A stretch of 64,000 nt of DNA, from the NCBI RefSeq assembly GCF_905171765.1, contig NC_053397.1:117796378-117860377 (forward strand). Reading direction: 5' to 3'. This DNA comes from Bufo bufo. Its lineage: Eukaryota > Chordata > Amphibia > Anura > Bufonidae. Made by a program: the position numbers and the translations under genes. Shown piece by piece: positions 12,329-22,921 of the stretch (the first letter of the stretch is position 1; each line of letters begins with the position of its first letter). The notes below the pieces were generated by a model. That model searched no databases and was not told where the DNA came from. It saw nothing but the letters and a program-made list of their open reading frames with translations.

Positions 12329-12792
12329 AGAGGACCTTTCATTACAATAAAAAATCTAAACTAAGTATGCTGACATGGAGAGCGGCACCCAGGGATCTCC
12401 CTGCACTTACTATTATCCCTGGGCGCCGCTCCGTTTCCCCGGTATAGGCTCCGGTATCTTCAGATTTTCGGCTCAACTGGGAGGAGCCTGCTCTAGTTCT
12501 CCTGGGCATCTCCTTCTCCAAGGCTGTAGCGCTGGTCAATTGCAGCGCTCAGCTCATAACCTGAGAGGTTTTTTTCTCCCAGGCTATGAGCTGAGTGCTG
12601 CGATTGGCCAGCGCTACAGGAGAACTAGAGCAGGCTCCTCCCAGTTGAGCCGAAAATCTGAAGATACCGGAGCCTATACCAGGGGAACGGAGCGATGTCC
12701 AAGGATGATAGTAAGTGCAGGAAGATCCCTGGGCGCCGCTCTCCGTGTCAGCATACTTAGTTTAGATTTTTTATTGTAATGAAAGGTCCTCT
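12329..12792. mobile_element. TTAA-flanked palindromic MITE, 464 bp
   Basis: TTAA (12325-12328) precedes AGAGGACCTTTCATTACAAT, and its reverse complement ends at 12792 just before TTAA (12793-12796). The two arms are nearly perfect inverted repeats over about 200 bp, so the transcript would fold into one long hairpin. A TTAA target is typical of piggyBac and Kolobok elements; which one cannot be decided without an autonomous relative. The long frame at 12375-12779 simply reads through the palindrome and is not a gene. Confidence 0.7.
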
Positions 12793-12796
12793 TTAA

Positions 12797-13355
12797 AATT
12801 GGGGGAAACTACACTTAAGATATACTATAAACACACAATACCATACTTAGGAGCTATCACGGTAATGTTTACTGATCTAGATGAGTACATACAATATGTG
12901 TATACACAGGCACATTAACTCCTATATATTCAAGGGAGCGGCCTATAGTGCACACAGTAGATCTGACTGGGTACCTATGATATTTAAATCTGTAGCTCCT
13001 GTATAATATCTAAAGTGAGGAGTCAGGGTTGAGGTATAGGATGTGATAGATAACTAATGGTAAACACTGCTCTCACCTTCAGCGTAATACCTAAGCAGCC
13101 TTCCTATTCTTTAACACCCCTACTGCAATGCTGAACTCACTCACTGCTGGTTCACATTAAAATATAACTGACGCTGAGTAATACATATTCAATTCGTCTG
13201 CTCACACTGGCTATGGATCAATGGTGGCTCGAAGCGTTTCTGGTGAATCCACCTCATCAGGAGCCTAAGTGTTATTGATGCCAGATTGGCGTGATTATAA
13301 CAGACAGACAGACATGAAGCGAGCATGCCACCTCTCACATGTGGCAGTGCTCCCT
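12797..13355. other. Non-coding segment, probably Penelope pLTR remnant
   Basis: No coding frame is supported. The segment contains a minus-strand hammerhead-like motif (annotated separately) and lies within the block that interrupts the CR1 element. Its resemblance to a pLTR rests only on that motif. Confidence 0.35.
13226..13265 (-). ncRNA. Hammerhead-ribozyme-like motif
   Basis: Read on the minus strand: GGCTC, then the core CTGATGA, then stem II GGTG-GATT-CACC, then an extra A and GAAAC, a short GCTTC, then GAGCC. The outer GGCTC and GAGCC pair perfectly over 5 bp as stem I. This follows the type I hammerhead layout (CUGANGA, stem II, GAAA, tiny stem III, cleavage site, stem I'). Deviations are one extra A before GAAA and loss of the usual ACGCGT palindrome in stem III. 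Self-cleavage is uncertain. Confidence 0.5.
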
Positions 13356-14060
13356 ACCCCACGAGTCCATGCCTCGTTTAATGCATGACAATATCCTGGT
13401 AGCCTTAGAAACAGCTGATTGACATGGTATGCTGTAATTTAATCTACCATCTACAAGGACACCCAAATATCCTTTTCTATAAGTGACTCTCCCAGTGTTA
13501 CATCCCCTAGGACATATTAGGCACAGATGCATAAATTTACATTTATCAACATAGAACCTCATTTGCCAAGTTGATGCCCAATCACTCAGAGTGTTCAAGT
13601 CAGCTTGTATTTTATGGACATCTTCCATAGACTGCACAGTGCTACACAGCTTAGTGTCATCTGCAAAAATAGTGCTATTAATCCCGTCCTCAATATCATT
13701 AATTATAAAAAAAATTATATAATAGAGGACCCAGCACTGAACCTTGGGGTACACCACTTATAACCCTGGACCATTCTGAATAGGAATCATTGACCACAAC
13801 TCTCTGGACATGGTCCTTCAGCCAGTTTTCAATCCAATTACAAACTATACTTTACAAGCCTATATACCTTACTTTACTTATTAAGCGTCTATTAGGCACA
13901 GTATCAGAAGCCTTTGCAAAATCCAGAAACACTACATCCACAGCCGCCTCTCTGTCCAGGTTACTACTCACCTCCTCTTAAAAACAAATCAGGTTAGTCT
14001 GACAACTTCTGTCCTTGGTAAACCTATGTTGGTTATCACTTATAATATTATTTACATATT
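13356..14060 (-). pseudogene. CR1-type LINE reverse transcriptase palm (antisense)
   Basis: The minus-strand frame 13757-13335 encodes the RT palm with the catalytic FADDTKLCS box, preceded by [10 protein letters not shown] and followed by MRFYVDKCKFMHL. The region up to about 14060 encodes the preceding RT part in broken frames; the DFAKAS and NWLKD blocks are recognisable. It is the upstream continuation of the CR1 piece at 11062-11635. The reverse transcriptase would copy the element RNA at a nicked target. Several stops and frameshifts make it inactive. Confidence 0.7.
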
Positions 14061-14175
14061 CACATCTGAGTACAGAAATTGTAGTAGTGTTACCTGCAGT
14101 CCTATGTAAAACTACAGATAACACTAGTGCTGATAATGTGGTAGTGTTACCTACGTCCTTAGGGTGCCTCCCTAT

Positions 14176-14360
14176 TAGTGTTGAGCGAACTTGTGTTTTA
14201 AGTTGGGCGTCTAAAGTTCGGGTTCAGGTTATCAAAGTATCCCGTTATGGATTCTAAATTCTGTTATGGTCCGTGGTAGGAGAATCCATAACGGGATACT
14301 TTGATAATCTGAACCCGAACTTTAGATGCCGAACTTAAAACACAAGTTTGCTCAACACAC
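14176..14360. mobile_element. hAT MITE, 185 bp
   Basis: The element starts TAGTGTTGAGCGAAC and ends with a near inverted copy. It forms an almost complete hairpin with a short loop near 14265. Flanks are ctccctat (14168-14175) and ttccctat (14361-14368), an 8-bp duplication with one mismatch, as expected for hAT. The copy at 51891-52076 belongs to the same family. Confidence 0.75.
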
Positions 14361-14489
14361 TTCCCTATGTCTCTCCCACGGACTCCATGCTGGCGGCGCT
14401 GCCTCCTCCTTTTCTTCTTGCCCCGCACAGAATGTCTTGATGCATCTGCGTCAAGACATAGGAACACTGTGGGCATGGTGATGGACAGA

Positions 14490-15445
14490 GAGCCACAGAC
14501 ACAAACACACACGGAGAGCCACAGACACACACACACACACACGGAGAGCCACAGACACATACACACGGAGAGACACAGACACACACACACACACATGGAG
14601 AGACACAGACACACACACACACACGGAGAGACACAGACACACACACACATGGAGAGACACAGACACATACACACACACATGGAGAGACACAGACAGACAC
14701 ACAGAGAGAGACACACACACACAGAGACACAGACACACACACACGGAGAGACACAGACACACATACACACGGAGAGCCACAGACATACACACACACGGAG
14801 AGCCACAGACACACACACACACACGGAGAGCCACAGACACACACACACACGGAGAGACCCAGAAACACACACACACACGGAGAGACCCAGACACACACAC
14901 ACACGGAGAGACCCAGACACACACACACACGGAGAGACACAGACACACACACACACGGAGAGACACAGACACACACACACACACGGAGAGACCCAGACAC
15001 ACACACACACGGAGAGACCCAGACACACACACACACACGGAGAGACACAGACACACACACACACGGAGAGACACAGACACACACACACACACGGAGAGAC
15101 ACAGACACACACACGGAGAGCCACAGACACACACACACACACACACGGAGAGACACAGACACACGCACACACGGAGAGACACAGACACACACACACACAC
15201 GGAGAGACACACACACACGGAGAGACACACACACACACACGGAGAGCCACAGACACACACACACATGGAGACACACAGACACACACACATACGGAGAGAC
15301 ACAGACACACACACACGGAGAGCCACAGACACACACACACACCGAGAGACACAGACACACACACACACCGAGAGACACAGACACACACATGGAGAGACAC
15401 AGACACACACACACGGAGAGATACACACACACACAGGGAGAGACA
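14490..15445. repeat. CA-rich minisatellite, about 0.95 kb
   Basis: About 30-bp units of the form gagagacacagacacacaca repeat through the block, with variation in the length of the (CA)n part and in gagagccac/gagagaccc variants. Frames of more than 330 residues stay open on both strands (for example 14367-15515 plus, 14264-15430 minus). This is only because the repeat lacks stop codons in most frames. Confidence 0.9.
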
Positions 15446-16014
15446 AACACACAGGGACAGACTCTCACAGAGTACTGTAGACAGATCCCAGAAATCACAG
15501 AGAACATCTGGCTGAAAGAAAGAACCGAGCAGCTTCAGGTGGATCTCACCCTGGAAAAGCTTATGTTAGATGGAGACAGTCAGCAGGTTGTATGCAGGGC
15601 TCTCTGTGGGCTGACACACTGTAACACAGGTGCTGTAATGGAGGCACCAAGGTACAGAAGGGCTGGGACCACCACTAGGATGAGGTAAGGGGCAGGAGGA
15701 CACACACAGTTGTGCTAATTAATGAACATACAAAACATAGGCTCCTTCTAGGACCAATCTAGGATACCCTAATAGGATAATTGACAACCCTTTAAAATAT
15801 AAAAGTTGTTGGATCCCTGATGCCATTGGAGGTTAGGAGGTGCCAATTTCACTAAGAGGACAAAAGGGAATTTGATATATTTCAAGTAGTGTACATTCAC
15901 AAAGAAACTCAGAAACTATAGACCAAGAAGGAAAGAAAATATTTATTTTAGACAAGCAAGTTTGAGCCTAGAGGATGACACAAATAAAGCCAAATGAACT
16001 ATTACTTGTTCAAG
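15446..16014. other. Unassigned sequence
   Basis: Non-repetitive sequence between the minisatellite and a Harbinger-like MITE. A frame of about 99 residues overlaps the repeat edge but has no recognisable domain. Confidence 0.35.
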
Positions 16015-16017
16015 TTA

Positions 16018-16713
16018 GGGCTCTTTCACACTTGCGTTCTTTTCTTCCGGCATAGAGTTCCGTCGTCGGGGCTCTATGCCGGAAGAATCCTGATCAGGAT
16101 TATCCCCATGCATTCTGAATGGAGAGAAATCCGTTCAGGATGCATCAGGATGTCCTCAGTTCAGGACCGGAACGTTTTTTGGCAGGAGAAAATACCGCAG
16201 CATGCTGCGCTTTTTGCTCCGGCCAAAAATCCTGAACACTTGCCGCAAGGCCGGATCCGGAATTAATGCCCATTGAAAGGCATTAATCCGGATCCGGCCT
16301 TAAGCTAAACGTCATTTAGGCGCATTGCCGGATCTGACGTTTAGCTTTTTCGGAATGGTTACCATGGCTGCCGGGACGCTCCCGGGCGCTCCAGAGTGAC
16401 GTCAGGGTGCCCCACGCGCATGGATGACGTGATCGCATGGCACGTCATCCATGCGCATGGGGCGCTCTGACGTCATTCTGGAGCGCGTCGGGAGCCGCAC
16501 GGACTGTAAGTATACTGCTCCCCCGCTCCCCACTACTACTATGGCAGCCAGGACTTTAATAGCATCCTGGCTGCCATAGTAACACTGAACGCATTTTGAA
16601 GACGGATCCGTCTTCAAATGCTTTCAGTTCACCTGCGTTTTTCCGGATCCGGCGTGTAATTCCGGCAAATGGAGTACACGCCGGATCCGGACAACGCAAG
16701 TGTGAAAGAGGCC
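16018..16713. mobile_element. Harbinger-like MITE, 696 bp
   Basis: The ends are GGGCTCTTTCACACTTGCG and its near-inverse CGCAAGTGTGAAAGAGGCC, flanked by TTA (16015-16017, 16714-16716). The interior contains further complementary arms (gcgcatggatgacgtgatcg and the opposing cacgtcatccatgcgcatgg near 16417-16460). No transposase is present. Confidence 0.75.
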
Positions 16714-16869
16714 TTAAGATATATAAATAATTTTTGTAGACCAATATTTTCCAACCTGTGGCTCTGAGACTGCTGCTAAAACTCTGAGCATGTCCTGGCA
16801 GTCTTTGGTGGGCAAGAAATTCTGAAAGTTGTAGATCTGCAACATAGGTGGGGCCCTGGTCACAGACTT

Positions 16870-17115
16870 TACCTAGGGAATCTCACTTGACTTCGCCCAT
16901 ACAGCATCACAGGGTAGCGACAGCATCACAGGTCCTTTACCTCCTCCAGTTGCACAGCCTGTGAGCCTGACTCCTCCCCCACAGGATCACATGGTCTTGA
17001 CATCATCACAGGTCCTTTACCTCCTCACGCTGAACAGCCAGCCCAGGAGACTGACTCCGCCCACGCAGGATCACGTGGTCGTGACATCATGAAAGGTCTT
17101 TTAGCCTCCTCCAAC
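16870..17115. repeat. Tandem repeat, units of about 80-110 bp
   Basis: About two and a half diverged units carry the phrases gacatcatcacaggtccttt, cctcctcc and caggatcac. No coding content. Confidence 0.6.
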
Positions 17116-17284
17116 TAGAAAAAGCCTGTAATGTATGGGCTACTGGGAGGAATAGGTCACATGACGAGGGGACACGAAATAGGCGGTGAAAAAAAACTCT
17201 TTAGCACAGCTGCGGCGGGCCCCTATCCTGGCCGGGCCCTCAGACCACGTCCGAAATGCCCGACCGGTCAGTCCGCCCCTGGAT

Positions 17285-17387
17285 GCACTAACAGCTTCAG
17301 CACCACAGCTGACAGCTCCTTTCTCTTCATTTGTATATACAGAGCTAAAAAACCTATTTAGTAACTCTGCTTTTTCCTTATCTTCAG
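17285..17387 (-). pseudogene. CR1-type LINE linker before the RT (antisense)
   Basis: On the minus strand this reads EKAELLNRFFSSVYTNEEKG, the conserved block preceding the CR1 reverse transcriptase. The coding sequence is cut at 17387 by the left end of the hAT element and continues on the other side at 28916, where the frame reads into the endonuclease region. This identifies it as the target gene of the hAT insertion. Confidence 0.7.
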
Positions 17388-17868
17388 TAGAGATGTCCCG
17401 AACTATTCGCCGGCGAACAGTTCCCGGCAAACATCGCTTGCTCGCGTTCGCCGCGGCGGGCGAACATATGCGATGTTCGGTCCGCCCCCTATACGTCATC
17501 ATTGAGCAAACGTTGACCCTGTACCTCACAGTCAGCAGACACATTCCAGCCAATCAGCATAGCCTCCCTACCAGACCCTCCCACCTCCTAAAACAAAGCA
17601 AGGACGGCAGCCCTCTTAGATTCATTCTGAAGCTGCAGTGTTAGTTAGAGCAGGGAGAGTGCTGCTGCTGCTGAATTAATAGGGAAAGCGTTAGCTAGGC
17701 CAGTGTTCTGTGTCCACTCCAGTCCTCAAAGACTCATCTGCTGTAAGGACAGCGTCCTGACAACACCCCAAAAAGCCCTTTTTAGGTCTGGTACATCAAT
17801 CTGCTTTTATATTTTTTTCTATATACATATTGCAGTTGCCTGCCCGTGTGTGAGAGGCCACAGGCCCA

Positions 17869-18151
17869 CAGACTGTACTGTGTGCACACCACTCATATAG
17901 GGTGGCACAGTAGCTTGCAGATAAAAAAAGTCATTACATTTTTCCTCTGTGATATAATTGCAGTTGCCTGACAGTGTGTGTTAGGCCCACAGACTGTACT
18001 GTGCCCACTGCCCACCACTCATATAGGGTGGCACAGTACCTTGCAGATAAAAAAGTAATGTAATTTTTTCTCTGTAATATAATTGCAGTTGCCTGCCAGT
18101 GTGTGTCAGGCCCACATACTGTAATGTGCCCACTGCCCACCACTCATATAG
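17869..18151. repeat. hAT subterminal tandem array
   Basis: Units of about 121 bp carry caccactcatatagggtggc, gcagataaaaaaagtcatta and attgcagttgcctg. Two full units and a partial third are visible before the Penelope-like insertion at 18152. The interrupted unit resumes at 20660-20728. Confidence 0.75.
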
Positions 18152-18435
18152 TCTTGGTAACCACGGGCGAGTCTAGAGTACCCCTCGGTCAGGAGGGGAA
18201 CATGGAGACAAAAGAAAGGGTATGGGGGGCGCACAATAGGGTAGTATGTTCAGTACAAACTTAATTGTTTAAAAAGTTAGGATGCTCACCTTTTTAGGTT
18301 GTGCAATAATAGACACAACTCTATTGTAGGTATGTAAGTAAAAGAGAGACTTTCCGGATCCGTGAATGCAGCCGCAGAAGAGGTATCTTTGGGATCGGAG
18401 GCCCAATCCCCCAAAGGATGCTTGTAGAGAAAAAG

Positions 18436-18949
18436 GTTTCTGATCAGGCGCAAACACACAGGCTCCAATCCGTCTCTTATAGGTGAATCTTCTTTATTAG
18501 CATAAGATGTATAGAACAACGCGTTTCGGGGCTCAAAATGTCCCCTTCATCAGGTTAACAGTAGTCACAATAACTAATGGTAAATACAGGTATATAAAGA
18601 GGAAAAAAAACGCCAAAAAACGGGTTACCTGAGAGCTGCCCACAAGTGGGAGGGGCTAGCTCCAGGTAATGTGTCACAAAAAAGAAAATAGCAATTCAAA
18701 ATATACATAACATCACAGTATATGTTTGTGGCCCATAGTTAATGATGGTATAGGGTGGTATATTACTGATAATGATCGGCGATTATCTGTTTTATTTTTA
18801 GAGATAAAGAGGAAAGAAAAGAGTCACATGACCGCATTGATGCGGTCATGTGATCAAAACAGAGCGGCTACTGAGCACAGCGTCCGGCGCCTGCGCTCTG
18901 CTTTCATATACTTCTTACTCGGGTGTCTGGTCATGTGATCGCAAGACTC
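18436..18949 (-). repeat. Left pLTR arm (inverted)
   Basis: This is the inverted copy of 20141-20654, with only scattered mismatches by eye (for example cgggttacc against ggtaacctg, in opposite orientation). It includes the hammerhead-like motif at 18514-18559 and a local hairpin, catgaccgcattgatgcggt, near 18828. Confidence 0.8.
18514..18559 (-). ncRNA. Hammerhead-ribozyme-like motif
   Basis: On the minus strand it reads GTTAAC, CTGATGA, A, GGGG...CCCC, GAAACGCGTT, GTTC. The core CUGAUGA and GAAA are intact, stem II is GGGG/CCCC, and stem III is the self-complementary ACGCGT, known from Penelope-like hammerheads that work as dimers. AAC and GTT can pair as stem I. One extra A lies between CUGAUGA and stem II, so activity is uncertain. 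Confidence 0.55.
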
Positions 18950-19443
18950 GCAAACTCAATCCTGCTACACATCACAGTGTGAGTGACGATACTGCTGCCC
19001 CCAAAGGTAGCTCCAAGTGCGGACACAAAAAATGCCTATGCTGCTCCAACATTTGCCAAACATCTGTCTTTTACAGTCGAGTGAGTGGGGAGTCATTCCC
19101 CATTTTGAGCAGCCTAAATTGTGAATCAAGCCACGTTATATATCTCTTAGAGTGTCCGTGTAATTTACAGTATGTGGGGCGCACAATTCAAAAACTGCGC
19201 AATAGATTGAATACACATAGATCTAAGATAAAGAATAAATTTTGGAAACACAGTGTATCCAGACACGCTGCGGAATACCATGAGGGTAGTTCAGCCGGAT
19301 TTAAGGTGACCCCAATTGAACAAATCCCTTGTCACCTACATAAAGATATCCAGCACATTAGACGTAGAGAAATGTACTGGATTTTTAAGTTGAATAGTCT
19401 ACATCCATACGGCCTCAACGAAGCTTTTGAGATTAATCTATAG
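18940..19443 (+). pseudogene. Penelope-like GIY-YIG endonuclease domain fragment
   Basis: The frame (open from 18850) carries a Cys/His-rich stretch, CGHKKCLCC, then VIYLLECPCNLQYVGRT, the GIY-YIG core in its Penelope form. Next come RLNTHRSKIKNK, conserved HAAEYHEG and the C-terminal REMYWIFKLNSLHPYGLNE. The stop is at 19441-19443. In intact elements this nuclease nicks DNA to prime reverse transcription. Only the last 165 or so residues are present. The frame before about 18950 lies in the pLTR arm and is not part of the protein. No frameshift is seen within the domain, so the truncated copy is relatively fresh. Confidence 0.8.
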
Positions 19444-20140
19444 CTGGATTGGCAGGTGTGTGCGTATATACACGTATACACGTTCTTATTATATATATTT
19501 TTATATATATTTTCATATTTTCATATATTTTTTACGAAGCTGATTTATACTTTCCTCAACCCTTGTCCCTAACAGGGTGGATATGTTCATATGTTTCCTA
19601 TATATATATACATTTTTATTTATATATTTTTTCTATATATTTTTATCCATATATTCTAGGAGCTAGAAAACGTGCCTCATGGCTATTAGCTTTTTTAGCC
19701 GTAATACGCATATCTGTTTTGAAATACTTTTATTCATTATATATTTCTTTTATTCTGTTTAAGTACATCGACTCCGGTTTTACATATATATGTTTTATAT
19801 ATATATATTTATTTATCTTTCTTTTATCTATTCATTTATATATATATTCATATTTATATTTATATTTATATTTATGTTCATTTAGTCGATACATGTACCC
19901 TTATATCAATTGTGGTCAAATTCATATCATTATAATATTATCATAATATGCCCAGTGCCTTCATCTCAGGGACACTGTACTTCCCTATAACCCTCCTTCT
20001 AACCAGCTGAGCAGATGTCACGATCGTGCGCTCATGACAACAGCCGCCCTCCTATTGAATACTGGTGAGCGGAGCGCATCCCCTGGGTTCCCACAGAGCT
20101 GCGTCTCTGTAGCCATAGACACCGGTCATGTGATCGCGAG

Positions 20141-20654
20141 TCTTGCGATCACATGACCAGACACCCGAGTAAGAAGTATATGAAAGCAGAGCGCAGGCGC
20201 CGGACGCTGTGCTCAGTAGCCGCTCTGTTTTGATCACATGACCGCATCAATGCGGTCATGTGACTCTTTTCTTTCCTCTTTATCTCTAAAAATAAAACAG
20301 ATAATCGCCGATCATTATCAGTAATATACCACCCTATACCATCATTAACTATGGGCCACAAACATATACTGTGATGTTATGTATATTTTGAATTGCTATT
20401 TTCTTTTTTGTGACACATTACCTGGAGCTAGCCCCTCCCACTTGTGGGCAGCTCTCAGGTAACCTGTTTTTTGGCGGTTTTTTTCCTCTTTATATACCTG
20501 TATTTACCATTAGTTATTGTGACTACTGTTAACCTGATGAAGGGGACATTTTGAGCCCCGAAACGCGTTGTTCTATACATCTTATGCTAATAAAGAAGAT
20601 TCACCTATAAGAGACGGATTGGAGCCTGTGTGTTTGCGCCTGATCAGAAACCTT
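20141..20654 (+). repeat. Right pLTR arm
   Basis: This is the reverse-complement partner of 18436-18949. It follows the coding fragment in the normal Penelope 3' position and contains the plus-strand hammerhead-like motif. Confidence 0.8.
20528..20573 (+). ncRNA. Hammerhead-ribozyme-like motif
   Basis: Plus-strand copy: GTTAAC (20528-20533), CTGATGA (20534-20540), A, GGGG...CCCC stem II, GAAAC and the palindromic ACGCGT, then T and GTTC. The layout matches the type I hammerheads described in Penelope-like pLTRs. The extra A after the core and the short stem I make cleavage competence an open question. Confidence 0.55.
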
Positions 20655-20728
20655 TTTCTCACCACTCATATAGGGTGGCACAGTACCTTGCAGATAAAAA
20701 AAGTCATTAAATTTTTCCTCTGTAATAT

Positions 20729-21726
20729 TGTAGTGTCCCACTACGTAAAGGTGGGCACTACTCAAGGGTCAATTGGGTCATGTTGTTTCCCACCTCCTGT
20801 GAAACATGGTCATGGTATTTTGTATTGCATTATAATGTATGTTTTCATGTTATTTCCTGTGTACCAGGCCTGCTAGGGGTGTAGTTTCTCCTCCTAAGCT
20901 GTAGGGGGAGCTAGGGAACCCCCTAGTATATATAGACAGGTCCAGTCCAGGGAGAGGGTGTTAGAAGCCAGTGTTCATTTTAGTTATGTAGTAGCTGAGT
21001 ATCAGCTTCTAACATGCAGCTAGATAGTCCAGGTTCCTAACCTGAGTCCAGGAGAAGAAGTTTCCTCCTGAAGTTATCCTGCACCTTGCAAAGTACAGAG
21101 CAGTGCTAATCTTATCCAGTCAAGTGGAAAGCTGAGGGGCAGAAGTTTATTGTCAGCAAGAGGATTTATACCAGAGGAGGTTTCCCTACCCAAGGATAAA
21201 GCCAGCTATTAGGCATACGGGCCTTGGAGAAAGCCAGACAGGATTCTGCAGAAAGTACAGCCTGATCTGTGAGTTTTATTTCCCTCTGAGTCACCTTGCT
21301 AGGATTTTACCTGCCACCTTTGTAAAGCCTGCCTGTTACCAAATATTCTTCATATGGAACTGTCTGGAGTTTGTACATAGTTGAAATGTTCAGTAAAGAA
21401 AAATTCTAGCTCACTACAATCGTGTGTACCTCCATTATTCCTCCTAACAATCGGTGTGCCACCGTTACTGGCACTGGCTTCACAAACTGTAAGGGATCTT
21501 GCCACAAGCACGCTGAACCTTCAACACCCAGGGCACCTCACCAATCACCCGGCCTGGTCCCTATGTCTAGAGAGTGCCCCAGAGGATCTACGTGCCAGCC
21601 TCTTCATCACTCCTGTACGCCTTCCCAGGGTATACTACAAACTGTGAGTACTAAGAGCAACTCTCGGTCTGTTAACTGACCCCCATGACCTCACATTCGC
21701 TCCCCCTGAAGGACTGGCGTACTGCA
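20729..21726 (+). repeat. 5' LTR of the cold-shock element
   Basis: It starts TGTAGTGTCC. The TATATATAGACA box lies near 20927, and ttcagtaaagaaaaattcta near 21390 could be the polyadenylation region. The right edge (about 21726, ending CTGCA) is inferred from the downstream primer-site-like sequence, because the 3' copy is truncated. Confidence 0.55.
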
Positions 21727-22213
21727 TATTTTGGCATCACGCACAGGATGCGAATATTTCTACGCCATAGTGAAATCTGAACTGTGTGCCATAATTGCCT
21801 ACTAAGTGATTGATGCCCTATCTGTTTATCTGAAAATTTTGGGGCCAAAGAACTGTGGAAAATCGCTGTGTGAAACTGTACATTGTGGACTGTTTGCTGG
21901 TTTCTGGGCCACTGCTTGCTGTCAGTGAATCGACAGCGTTATGCTTCAAGATGGCCGCTTAAGCTGACTGGAATTATTGCTGCGCCACCGCTGCATTTTG
22001 TTGGCGGGAAAAATTTGGCGCTTTTTGCTGAGAGAGAGAGAGCGGGGAGGACTGTATTTTTGCGCCACCGCCTCTTCATTTAATTTGCATGTATGTCAAT
22101 ATGGACTCCGCCTCCCCATATTGGAGTACCTATGGAGCGGCCATCTGGAGCAGCGGGAGGTCCTGTGCAAAGTCCTGAGTGCTGCCCTGCTGTGTGCAAT
22201 AGAGGGACCGGAC

Positions 22214-22921
22214 ATGTCGCAGAGTGGAGATTCTCCTGCCGGAATGGCATTACCTGCAGACGAGACCCCGGAGCCTGAGATGGTCGGAGAGGAAGAGGAG
22301 CCACCCGCCTACACTCCGGGACCAGGGAGGCCACCTTGCTCTCCACTGCGGTCGCAGCCCGAGCCGTGCCCTGGTTCGCACAAAGGATTTATTAGGCCTT
22401 CTGCGCAATGGTCCCTGCTGATGGCCGAGATACGTGTTGCTGCGATCCGAAAAACTACAGCCAAGAAGATTTATTTTGAGGAGCTCGCAAAGACTGTGTT
22501 CGAGCACCATGCAAATACCCAGCCCCGTCTGGAGAGAAGGATGGGAGTGGTTGTGACTTTTGATAAAGGCCGAGGTTTCGGTTTTATAAAGGACTTCTCT
22601 ACCGGCCGAGACCTTTATGTAAACCGGAGGTCCGTAAAGCGCAGTTATTTGCCAAAATATCTGCACAACTTCCGAGAAGGAGAGGAAGTCGAGTTTACCC
22701 CCACTGAGGGCCTGAGGGGTCCTTATGCGACGGCAGTGACCCGGCCCAAGCTGGAACCGGAGGACTGGGAAGAGACAGATGAACCCACCGATCCAGAACG
22801 CGAGCCAGAGATTCCGTCCGAGCCTGCTCGCAATACCTACCAAGAGAGGGGTTCGTTCACAGGCCCCAACATCTTCTGGCAGCCTACGGTGTTGGAAAAA
22901 CGGATGAGTCCCTATCCTTAA
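22214..22921 (+). CDS. Cold-shock-domain (Y-box type) protein of an LTR element
   Basis: The frame is open from 21977. The methionine at 22214 (MSQSGDSPAG) starts a more protein-like, Pro/Glu-rich N-terminus; 21977 (80 residues longer) is possible. The cold-shock domain occupies about 22541-22747. It has the RNP1-like GRGFGFI, the RNP2-like LYVN, PKYLHNF and GEEVEF, then ATAVTRP. This is the order seen in vertebrate Y-box proteins (GYGFI, VFVH, RKYLRSV, GETVEF, AANVTGP). Such domains bind single-stranded RNA or DNA. The RNP2 His is Asn here. The C-terminal tail is acidic and Pro-rich and ends at a TAA (22919-22921). The same frame continues open beyond that stop to 23515. In an LTR element it could act as a nucleic-acid-binding, Gag-like protein, but that is inference. 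A captured host domain is the alternative wording of the same idea. Confidence 0.6.
   Translation: MSQSGDSPAGMALPADETPEPEMVGEEEEPPAYTPGPGRPPCSPLRSQPEPCPGSHKGFIRPSAQWSLLMAEIRVAAIRKTTAKKIYFEELAKTVFEHHANTQPRLERRMGVVVTFDKGRGFGFIKDFSTGRDLYVNRRSVKRSYLPKYLHNFREGEEVEFTPTEGLRGPYATAVTRPKLEPEDWEETDEPTDPEREPEIPSEPARNTYQERGSFTGPNIFWQPTVLEKRMSPYP

Larger units (their letters stand above)
18152..20659 (+). mobile_element. Penelope-like element, 5'-truncated, with inverted pLTRs
   Basis: The 14-bp sequence CACCACTCATATAG lies at both edges (18138-18151 and 20660-20673), consistent with a long variable target duplication. A left arm (18436-18949) and right arm (20141-20654) are almost identical inverted repeats of about 515 bp. 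The left arm has additional unmatched sequence, 18152-18435. Between the arms are a GIY-YIG coding fragment and an AT-rich tract (19448-19950) full of TATATA. Only the C-terminal part of the Penelope-like protein remains, so the copy is 5'-truncated. An inverted upstream pLTR next to a truncated body is a known Penelope-like arrangement. Confidence 0.75.

Noticed and set aside
12342..12779. Overlapping 65- and 134-residue frames on opposite strands
   Set aside because: They are mirror readings of a palindromic MITE.
14264..15515. Four long open frames (330-388 residues) on both strands
   Set aside because: They are produced by the CA-rich minisatellite, which lacks stops; the translations are simple periodic THTHTH or VCVCVS strings on both strands.
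22541..22747. Simple processed retrocopy of a host Y-box gene
   Set aside because: Not fully excluded, but there is no poly(A) tail or target duplication around the frame. The cold-shock sequence is diverged, and it lies between LTRs with a primer-like site and purine tract.
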